Notes under the pieces: model-generated | Told to the model about the DNA's origin: nothing | What the model saw: only the letters and a program-made list of their open reading frames with translations | The model's database searches: none | Made by a program: the position numbers and the translations under genes | DNA from: Eubacterium sp. CAG:248 | GTDB lineage: Bacteria; Bacillota; Clostridia; Lachnospirales; Lachnospiraceae | DNA length: 59,272 bases | Direction: 5' to 3' | Assembly (NCBI GenBank): GCA_000436475.1 | Contig: FR886151.1 | Span: 16,655 to 75,926 of the forward strand | Shown here: piece by piece, positions 53,252 through 59,272 of the stretch | Layout of the letters: each line of letters opens with the position of its first letter | Position numbering within the stretch: position 1 is the first letter of the stretch

Positions 53252-53281
53252 AAAAGCATCTACCAAATGGTAGATGCTTTT
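53252..53281. terminator. Bidirectional terminator between fecE-like gene and tRNA-Leu
   Basis: Near-perfect 14-bp stem AAAAGCATCTACCA / TGGTAGATGCTTTT with a two-base gap (53266-53267); A and T tracts on either side, 21 bp after the ATPase stop and 3 bp before the tRNA 3' end on the minus strand. Confidence 0.88.
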
Positions 53282-53283
53282 AG

Positions 53284-53368
53284 TGCAGTCGGCGGGACTT
53301 GAACCCGCACCCAAGCAATATGGACTAGATCCTTAGTCTAGCGCGTATGCCAATTCCGCCACGACTGC
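53284..53368 (-). tRNA. tRNA-Leu with anticodon AAG
   Basis: Minus strand, 85 bases, class II with a long variable arm. Acceptor GCAGTCG / CGACTGC, discriminator A. The anticodon arm is CTAGA-CTAAGGA-TCTAG, giving AAG at 53334-53332 with U33 and G37. T arm GCGGGTTCAAGTCCCGC. CCA is not encoded. Because A34 is rare in bacteria outside tRNA-Arg, see findings. Confidence 0.93.
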
Positions 53369-53403
53369 TTATTTAGTTGTTGCTGTTTCCCAACGACTTG
53401 ATT

Positions 53404-53432
53404 ATATTATCATGTGATATATTGTTTGTCAA
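53404..53432 (-). promoter_or_regulatory. tRNA-Leu promoter
   Basis: Minus strand -35 TTGACA (53432-53427), 17 bp, -10 TAATAT (53409-53404), 36 bp upstream of the tRNA. Confidence 0.7.
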
Positions 53433-53546
53433 CAGAAAAAACAAAAAAATTAAAATTTTTATGAGAAACAAAAAATTAAAAATATGATTAAAAAATATGA
53501 TTAAAAATGTGATGAAAAATTTGGCTAAAAATTGTGATTATAAGAC

Positions 53547-53575
53547 TTTACATTTTATGTGATGAATAGTATTAT
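53547..53575 (+). promoter_or_regulatory. tRNA-Thr promoter
   Basis: -35 TTTACA (53547-53552), 17 bp, -10 TATTAT (53570-53575), 11 bp before the tRNA 5' end, which is close and implies a very short leader. Confidence 0.7.
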
Positions 53576-53586
53576 ATAAAAGGTAT

Positions 53587-53659
<73 letters not shown>

Positions 53660-53689
53660 TGCAACGTTAGCTTTGCCAGAGGTAATGGC

Positions 53690-53726
53690 ATATCTGGATA
53701 TCAGATGAGATATCCAGATATTTTTA
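53690..53726 (+). terminator. tRNA-Thr terminator
   Basis: Perfect 13-bp stem ATATCTGGATATC / GATATCCAGATAT with a six-base loop, followed by TTTT. It ends the tRNA-Thr transcript. Confidence 0.85.
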
Positions 53727-53957
53727 TGTTCTTTTTTGAGTGCATATGTACATAAGATTAGAGAAACAAACAGCCTTAAGGCGCATGTTTTAGGGGTAAG
53801 ATAGAAGTTATACTTCATAATTCCGGCATAAAAATAGGAAGCTGGGTATTCTTGACAAGTAAACTTAGCGTACGTATAATCAATCAAGATACAGTTAATT
53901 TAATAAAGAAAATTGTATTTTGAAGTTATGAGTAAGAATTTAAAAATAGGAGAAGAA

Positions 53958-54701
53958 ATGGAAACTAATATTAGACAGGATAATAATGAAGAAGTAGAAA
54001 TTGATATAATGCAGATATTAATGATGCTGTTATCAAAAATATGGATATTAATAGTATCTGGTATCGCAGTAGCAATTATAGCATTTTCTATTACAGAGCT
54101 TGCAATCACACCGTTGTATCAGTCATCAATAAAGTTATACATAATCAACAGACAGAATGGCTCAACAACAACACTTAGTGATATTCAGTCATCTACACAG
54201 CTTGTTCAGGATTACAAGGTACTTGTAACAAGTCTTCCGGTAGTAGAGCAGGTTATAAGAAATCTTGACCTTGATATGGAAGCAGATGACCTTGTATCCA
54301 AGATTAAATGTGAAATAGAATCAGATTCCAGAGTGCTTCAGGTAACAGTTACAGATCCTGACCCTGAAAGAGCAAAGGAAATCGTAGATGCAGTTGCAGA
54401 TATATCTGCCAAGCAGATAACATCGGTAATGCAGATAGATGGAGTTAATGTTATAGAATATGGTAGAGTTGCAACATCTCCATCAAGCCCTAATGTAAAG
54501 AAAAATACAGTGCTTGGTGCAGCTGTCGGAGTTGTACTCGCTATAGCCGTACTTGTAGTTAAGTTTTTACTTGATGATACTATTAAGTCATCTGAGGATG
54601 TTGAGAGATATCTTGGAATAACTAACCTTTCACTTATTCCACTTACAGAAGAGGAATATAATGGACATTCAAGCAGTAAGAAGAAAAAGAAGAGAAAGTA
54701 A
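53958..54701 (+). CDS. Wzz/YveK-like polysaccharide chain-length regulator
   Basis: A 247-residue inner-membrane adaptor of the CapA/YveK type that binds and activates the next gene's BY-kinase. Two spans are seen at about 27-47 (IWILIVSGIAVAIIAFSI) and about 185-205 (VLGAAVGVVLAIAVLVVKFL), with the extracytoplasmic domain between and a short cytoplasmic Lys-rich tail at the end. Near the second span is SSPNVKKN, the Pro-rich family block (PSSPNVKKN). The ATG at 53958 has AGGAGAAG before it, so the longer frame is rejected. Start of the exopolysaccharide operon, 27 bp before the kinase gene. Confidence 0.9.
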   Translation: METNIRQDNNEEVEIDIMQILMMLLSKIWILIVSGIAVAIIAFSITELAITPLYQSSIKLYIINRQNGSTTTLSDIQSSTQLVQDYKVLVTSLPVVEQVIRNLDLDMEADDLVSKIKCEIESDSRVLQVTVTDPDPERAKEIVDAVADISAKQITSVMQIDGVNVIEYGRVATSPSSPNVKKNTVLGAAVGVVLAIAVLVVKFLLDDTIKSSEDVERYLGITNLSLIPLTEEEYNGHSSSKKKKKRK

Positions 54702-54727
54702 TTATAGAAAGGTTGGAGGGAATTATA

Positions 54728-55732
54728 ATGCAGAAGATCAATTTAGAGAATACCCAGCAGGATAATTATCAGGTAAGAGAAAGCTATAGAAACTTACGTA
54801 CTAATATATTCCTTAGTGGAAAAGATACTAAAGTAGTTATGTTTACAAGCTGTGGACCTAATGAAGGAAAATCTACAGTTACTATGAATCTTGCTTCATC
54901 TATAGCAGATGGTGGGAAAAGAGTTTTGTTTATTGACTGCGATTTAAGAAAATCAGTTCTTGTCGGACGTTATAAGGTTAAAAAGGGGATTAAGGGATTA
55001 ACACATTTCTTATCAGGACAGAGTAGTCTTGAAGAAGTTATATATTCAACAAATGTTGAGAATCTGGATGTTATACTTGCTGGTCCTGTACCACCTAATC
55101 CAGCAGAACTTCTTGATAGTCCGTTATATAAGGAAACAGTCAGGGAAATGCGTGAAAAATATGATTATGTAATCATAGATACACCACCACTTGGTTCGGT
55201 TATAGATGCAGCTATCGTAGCTACAGTAAGTGATGGAGCTGTGCTTGTAATAGCAGCTAATCAGGTCAGCTATAAGTTTGCACAGAATGTCATGGATCAG
55301 TTAAGAAAAACAAAGGTAAAAATCATAGGAAGTGTTCTTAATAAGGTTGATTTATCAGAAAATGGATACTATGGTAAATATTACGGTAAATACTACGGAA
55401 GCTACTATGGAAACTATCATAGTGATGAATCACCAGATAAGTCATTCGAAAAAGCTAAGGCAGAAACAGCAAAAAAGAATACAGCATCAAAATCAGTAAC
55501 AACTGCTTCAGCTAAGAATACAATAAAACCTGCTGCGGGAAGTGTTGGTTCAGTGGCTTCAAGAAAGAATGCACATTCACAGAATCAGGTCATGGCAGCT
55601 AAGAATAAAGCAGCTTCAGCTAATAAAGCTGGTAGTGTAAATGGTGTTCCTCTTAAGAAGAGAAACGGCAGAACAGAAGAATATGAAGGAGATTTCCTTC
55701 TGGATATGGACTTTGATGATGATAACAAATAG
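54728..55732 (+). CDS. BY-kinase (CpsD/YwqD-like) with internal Tyr cluster and long tail
   Basis: A 334-residue bacterial tyrosine autokinase controlling polysaccharide export. Walker A SCGPNEGKSTVTMNLA (about 41-56), Walker A' FIDCDLRKSVL (about 73-83) and Walker B YVIIDTPPLGSV (about 148-159) are all present. The Tyr cluster YYGKYYGKYYGSYYGNY lies at about 215-232. In relatives it is at the extreme C-terminus; here about 100 further residues, rich in Ala, Lys, Ser and Asn, follow and end in an acidic stretch (FLLDMDFDDDNK). The ATG at 54728 follows GGAGGG. It works with the preceding Wzz-like protein. Confidence 0.92.
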   Translation: MQKINLENTQQDNYQVRESYRNLRTNIFLSGKDTKVVMFTSCGPNEGKSTVTMNLASSIADGGKRVLFIDCDLRKSVLVGRYKVKKGIKGLTHFLSGQSSLEEVIYSTNVENLDVILAGPVPPNPAELLDSPLYKETVREMREKYDYVIIDTPPLGSVIDAAIVATVSDGAVLVIAANQVSYKFAQNVMDQLRKTKVKIIGSVLNKVDLSENGYYGKYYGKYYGSYYGNYHSDESPDKSFEKAKAETAKKNTASKSVTTASAKNTIKPAAGSVGSVASRKNAHSQNQVMAAKNKAASANKAGSVNGVPLKKRNGRTEEYEGDFLLDMDFDDDNK

Positions 55733-55803
55733 TTGTTTGGCATAACAGTTTATCAGAATATTGGGGAAATACATTAAGAAAATAAACAGTAGAGGATGTG
55801 ACA

Positions 55804-57234
55804 ATGTTGAACAATTCAAACAGTACAAGAGATAGTGTGCAGAATATAATATTGTTTTTTGTGGATGTTATAGGTGTGCTTATAGCATATTATGCTTCTG
55901 GTATAATATGGCTGATGGTATACAGACATATGAATGTTAATTCTACAGTTGTTCAGTTAAGTACTAATCTGGACACAATTATAGTTGCGGCACTTATAAG
56001 TATGCTGTTTGTTAACGAAAAAGGTGACTGCTTAAAAAGAGGCAGATTCGAAGAACTTAGGACTGTTATATGTAAAGTTGCAGTTTTTGCAGCTATGGCA
56101 GCTGTCTATGAACTTGTGACAAGAAGAAGCCAGATACCAAGAGGTGTATATATATGTACTGTATTTATCAGCCTTGTTTTTATATATACAGGGCGTGAAC
56201 TTATAAAAAGGTATCTAAAGAGTCTTGGCAAGAACGAAGAAAAGGCGGCAAGAGTGATTGCAATCACTATGAAGGACAGAGCAGCACATCTTGTTCATAA
56301 TCTTGACAGGGAAGAAGACTGGGTGAGAACGCTCAGTGGTTTCATCGTGATGGATGAGGACATGGTTTCACAGGAGATAGATGGTGTGAAGGTAGTGGCT
56401 AATGCCCATACCATGATGACTTACATAAAGAATGAAATCGTTGATGAAGTGTATATTGATGTCAATGAAAATATAAGAAAACACCTTAAGCCATTAGTCA
56501 TGAATCTTGAAGATATGGGTATAACTGTTCATATCAGAATAGAGGTTCTTGATGGCTTTGATGGATATTCAACATCTCTTGGTACTATAGGAAATATCCC
56601 TGTAGTGACATTTGCAAACCGTGAGTTTGATTATAAAGAGCTTGCAGTAAAAAGACTTATGGATATAGTAGGTTCTCTAGTTGGTATGCTTATTATGTTT
56701 GTGGCAATGATATTTGTTGTTCCAGCTATTAAGCTTGAGTCTAAGGGACCGGTGTTCTTTAAGCAAAAGAGAGTAGGGAAAAATGGACGTTATTTCTATA
56801 TATATAAGTTCCGTTCAATGTATCAGGATGCTGAGGAAAGAAAGAAGGAGCTTATGTCGCAGAATGAAATGAGCGGCCTTATGTTTAAGATGAAAGATGA
56901 CCCACGTATAACAAAGGTTGGTAAGTTCATAAGAAAAACAAGCATAGATGAGCTTCCACAGTTTATTAATGTGTTCTTAGGTGATATGAGCCTTGTTGGG
57001 ACAAGACCACCAACGGTTAACGAGTTTATGCAATACGAAGGACATCATAAGAGAAGACTTTCCATGAAGCCGGGTATTACAGGAATGTGGCAGGCTTATG
57101 GAAGAAAAACAGTTACCGATTTCGAGGATATTGTAAAGATGGATCTTGAATATATAGATAACTGGAGTATAGGACTTGATATAAAAATATTATTTAAAAC
57201 AATCGCCTCAGTAGTCACAACAGGTGGACAGTAA
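55804..57234 (+). CDS. Polyprenyl-phosphate sugar-1-phosphate transferase (WbaP/CpsE-like)
   Basis: A 476-residue membrane enzyme that starts repeat-unit synthesis by transferring a sugar-1-phosphate to undecaprenyl phosphate. N-terminal half: about four spans and a Rossmann-like CoA_binding_3 region. The catalytic part begins at about 275 with KRLMDIVGSLVGMLIM (reentrant helix), then PVFFKQKRVGKNGRYFYIYKFRSMYQDAEE (here its core KFRSMYQDAEE near 340), GKFIRKTSIDELPQ and DMSLVGTRPP (about 395-405), then the C-terminal PGITGMWQ (about 420). The start ATG at 55804 has AGAGGA 7 bp upstream; an in-frame GTG two codons earlier is too close. Downstream glycosyltransferases are not in the window. 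Confidence 0.93.
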   Translation: MLNNSNSTRDSVQNIILFFVDVIGVLIAYYASGIIWLMVYRHMNVNSTVVQLSTNLDTIIVAALISMLFVNEKGDCLKRGRFEELRTVICKVAVFAAMAAVYELVTRRSQIPRGVYICTVFISLVFIYTGRELIKRYLKSLGKNEEKAARVIAITMKDRAAHLVHNLDREEDWVRTLSGFIVMDEDMVSQEIDGVKVVANAHTMMTYIKNEIVDEVYIDVNENIRKHLKPLVMNLEDMGITVHIRIEVLDGFDGYSTSLGTIGNIPVVTFANREFDYKELAVKRLMDIVGSLVGMLIMFVAMIFVVPAIKLESKGPVFFKQKRVGKNGRYFYIYKFRSMYQDAEERKKELMSQNEMSGLMFKMKDDPRITKVGKFIRKTSIDELPQFINVFLGDMSLVGTRPPTVNEFMQYEGHHKRRLSMKPGITGMWQAYGRKTVTDFEDIVKMDLEYIDNWSIGLDIKILFKTIASVVTTGGQ

Positions 57235-57260
57235 CTTGTAAGGATACTAGGTGAAAATGC

Positions 57261-57290
57261 AAGCTGTTACATAATGTAACAGCTTTTTTA
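57261..57290 (+). terminator. Terminator after the sugar transferase
   Basis: Perfect 10-bp stem AAGCTGTTAC / GTAACAGCTT with a five-base loop ATAAT and a TTTTTT tail, 26 bp after the stop. Confidence 0.88.
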
Positions 57291-57417
57291 GATTGGAACG
57301 CTGTAGGTATGTTCCCAATTGCATTATTGTTGCTTCGTTATTGTAGTATTATTGTTTGGTTAATGCATATTGTTGCCTTAATATTGCCTTGTTATCGTAT
57401 TATTATTAAATAAAGGT

Positions 57418-57447
57418 TTGCTAATTACTGTCAATATAGAGTATAAT
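57418..57447 (+). promoter_or_regulatory. Putative phosphohexomutase promoter
   Basis: -35 TTGCTA (57418-57423), 18 bp, -10 TATAAT (57442-57447), about 105 bp before the start. The preceding 57291-57417 holds only low-complexity TTGTT/ATTATT repeats; no gene seen. Confidence 0.5.
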
Positions 57448-57553
57448 ATATTAAAGACCATATGTTATGTGATACTTGAATGTAAAAATGTAAAAACATT
57501 ATAAGCATTATATGATTATGGCATTTACATTTTTGTTAATGGAGGATAATGTT

Positions 57554-59242
57554 ATGTCTTATATGGACGAGTACAAGCGTTGGGTAGAAAACGTTAAGGA
57601 TGAAGAACTTTCAGAAGCATTAAAAAAAATGGACGAGACACAGGCAGAGGATGCTTTCTATCGTGATCTTGCGTTTGGTACAGGTGGTTTAAGAGGGACT
57701 ATAGGTGCTGGTACTAACAGAATGAATATATATACTGTAGCTAAGGCATCACAGGGACTTTCAGATTATCTTGTTAAATCATTTACTGAACCATCAGTAG
57801 CTATAGGTTATGATTCACGTATTAAATCAGATGTATTTGCAAAGACAGCAGCATCAGTATTTGCAGCTAACGGAATTAAGGTTAATTTATGGCCTAGACT
57901 TAACCCTGTTCCAACAGTATCATTTGCAACAAGATATCTCCATGCATCAGCAGGTGTTATGGTAACAGCATCACATAACCCATCTAAGTATAATGGTTAT
58001 AAGGTATATGGTGCTGATGGATGCCAGATTACAACAGAAGCAGCAGCAGCAGTTCTTGCTGAAATAGAAAAGCTTGATATATTTGCTGATGTTAAGAAGA
58101 TGGATTTTGATGAGGCTGTTAAGGAAGGAAAGATTGAATACATATCAGATGATGTTCTTACTGCATTTATAGAAAAGGTTAAGAGCCAGTCAGTATTGTT
58201 TGGTGAAGAGGTTAATAAGAATGTATCTATTGTATACAGTCCTCTGAATGGTACAGGCTATATTCCAGTCACAAGAACTCTTGAAGAGATGGGATATACG
58301 AACATAACTATAGTAGAAGAACAAAGACTCCCAGATGGAAACTTCCCAACATGCCCATATCCAAACCCAGAGATAAAAGAGGCTATGGCACTCGGTATGG
58401 ATTATGCAAAGCGTAACAATGCAGATCTTCTTTTAGCTACTGACCCTGACTGTGACCGTGTTGGTATAGCTGTTAAGGACAAGAACGGAGATTATCAGTT
58501 GTTAACAGGTAACCAGACAGGAATGTTGCTTTTTGATTACATCTGTTCACAGAGAACAAAGCATAACAGAATGCCAGCTGATCCAGTTATGGTTAAAACT
58601 ATTGTTTCTATGGATATGGCAGAGCAGATTGCAAAGAATTATGGCGTAAAGGTTATTAATGTTCTCACAGGCTTTAAGTTTATAGGAGAGCAGATTGGAT
58701 TCCTTGAAAAGCAGGGCAAGGAAGATTCATATATCTTTGGTTTTGAGGAATCATATGGATATCTTTCAGGAAGCTATGTAAGAGATAAGGATGCTGTTAA
58801 TGGTGCATTCCTTATATGTGAAATGTTCAGCTACTATGCTACTCATGGTATTTCTTTACTTGATAAGCTTAATGAGCTTTTTGATAAGTATGGATATTGC
58901 CTGAATACACTTCATTCTTATGAGTTTGATGGTTCAGCTGGATTTGAAAAGATGCAGGAGATTATGGAAACATTCCATAAAGAAGTAGGCGAGGGTAAGA
59001 AGATAGAGAGCTTTGCAGGTAAGAAGATTAATACAGTTCTTGATTACAGCAAGGGTCTTGATGGACTTCCAAAGTCAGATGTTCTTAAGTATCTTCTTGA
59101 TGGCAACTGCTCAGTAGTAGTAAGACCAAGTGGTACAGAACCTAAGCTTAAGACATATATAAGTGTAAGCGCAAAGAGTAGGGAAGATGCAGAAGTTATA
59201 GAAAAGAAGATTGCAGATGAACTTGGTGGATTCTTTGCATAA
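57554..59242 (+). CDS. Phosphoglucomutase/phosphomannomutase
   Basis: A 562-residue alpha-D-phosphohexomutase that interconverts hexose-1- and hexose-6-phosphate, supplying precursors for polysaccharides. Four-domain family motifs are seen: phosphoserine loop TASHNPSKYNGYKVYG (about 130-145), Mg-binding DPDCDRVG (about 290-297), sugar-binding GFEESYGYLSG (about 391-401) and phosphate-binding RPSGTEPKLKTY (about 520-531). Length fits the PgcA-like class. The ATG at 57554 is chosen because GGAGG is 9 bp upstream; the frame from 57512 lacks a ribosome site and adds a hydrophobic start. Own promoter. The stop is 30 bp from the window end. Confidence 0.92.
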   Translation: MSYMDEYKRWVENVKDEELSEALKKMDETQAEDAFYRDLAFGTGGLRGTIGAGTNRMNIYTVAKASQGLSDYLVKSFTEPSVAIGYDSRIKSDVFAKTAASVFAANGIKVNLWPRLNPVPTVSFATRYLHASAGVMVTASHNPSKYNGYKVYGADGCQITTEAAAAVLAEIEKLDIFADVKKMDFDEAVKEGKIEYISDDVLTAFIEKVKSQSVLFGEEVNKNVSIVYSPLNGTGYIPVTRTLEEMGYTNITIVEEQRLPDGNFPTCPYPNPEIKEAMALGMDYAKRNNADLLLATDPDCDRVGIAVKDKNGDYQLLTGNQTGMLLFDYICSQRTKHNRMPADPVMVKTIVSMDMAEQIAKNYGVKVINVLTGFKFIGEQIGFLEKQGKEDSYIFGFEESYGYLSGSYVRDKDAVNGAFLICEMFSYYATHGISLLDKLNELFDKYGYCLNTLHSYEFDGSAGFEKMQEIMETFHKEVGEGKKIESFAGKKINTVLDYSKGLDGLPKSDVLKYLLDGNCSVVVRPSGTEPKLKTYISVSAKSREDAEVIEKKIADELGGFFA

Positions 59243-59272
59243 TATTGTTGTTTAGCAAACATTCGGTTGGCG

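Overview
The window looks like the start of a large secondary replicon (megaplasmid or chromid) of a low-GC Clostridia member, most likely family Lachnospiraceae and possibly close to Lachnospira/[Eubacterium] eligens. This is a family-level judgement from protein style, A+T-rich codon use and gene content, not from a database match. The first 8 kb holds partition and replication functions (ParA, ParB, two replication-type proteins, an iteron region with DnaA boxes, and a degenerate tyrosine recombinase). The rest is mostly ordinary metabolic cargo plus three tRNA genes, glutamate racemase and a phosphohexomutase, which is what one expects of a chromid rather than a small plasmid.

Layout. 1-8.1 kb: repeats and palindromes upstream of parAB, then a minus-strand zinc-finger/replication protein, the putative origin, the minus-strand Rep initiator, and a divergent recombinase-like gene. 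8.3-10.6 kb: a two-gene DNA-repair-like operon (radical SAM protein plus its partner) whose promoter carries two LexA-type boxes. 10.7-17.4 kb: HAD phosphatase, tRNA-Gly, SNF transporter, xanthine phosphoribosyltransferase, NhaC antiporter and its small partner, and a first O-acetylhomoserine sulfhydrylase. 17.6-22.3 kb: two YhgE/Pip membrane proteins around a small membrane protein. 22.3-27.0 kb: a module (tyrosine recombinase, FliB lysine methylase, YolD-like protein, Y-family polymerase) bounded by near-identical inverted hairpin repeats. 27.0-33.6 kb: murI, an ABC-F ATPase, small proteins, a B12-domain-less homocysteine methyltransferase/MTHFR fusion, and a purine permease.

34.0-42.6 kb: signalling and metal genes, namely a CheX-like/receiver protein, an ArsR / P-type ATPase / HMA metal-efflux operon, an MCP, an EAL phosphodiesterase with a degenerate GGDEF, and a degenerate GGDEF protein. 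42.7-45.3 kb: FprA flavodiiron protein and a MATE exporter. 45.4-51.2 kb: an eight-gene minus-strand operon (MetY, siroheme sulfite reductase, TusA, thioredoxin, ubiquitin-like sulfur carrier, E1-like activator, JAMM protease, thioredoxin reductase). It matches the logic of the protein-thiocarboxylate methionine pathway known from Wolinella succinogenes. With the MetH/MetF-type fusion at 30.2 kb it would run from sulfite and O-acetylhomoserine to methionine. 51.4-53.2 kb: FecCD/FecE-type iron or cobalamin importer. 53.3-53.7 kb: tRNA-Leu with an unusual AAG anticodon and tRNA-Thr. 53.9-59.2 kb: start of an exopolysaccharide locus (chain-length regulator, BY-kinase, polyprenyl-phosphate sugar transferase) and phosphoglucomutase/phosphomannomutase.

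The most interesting items are: the SOS-type promoter on the radical SAM operon; the thiocarboxylate methionine operon with a sulfur carrier ending GGGQR next to a JAMM protease; the origin iterons and the TGAACTSAGTTCA palindromes; the inverted-repeat-bounded polymerase/methylase/recombinase module; and the tRNA-Leu(AAG). No rRNA, CRISPR array or recognisable insertion sequence was found.
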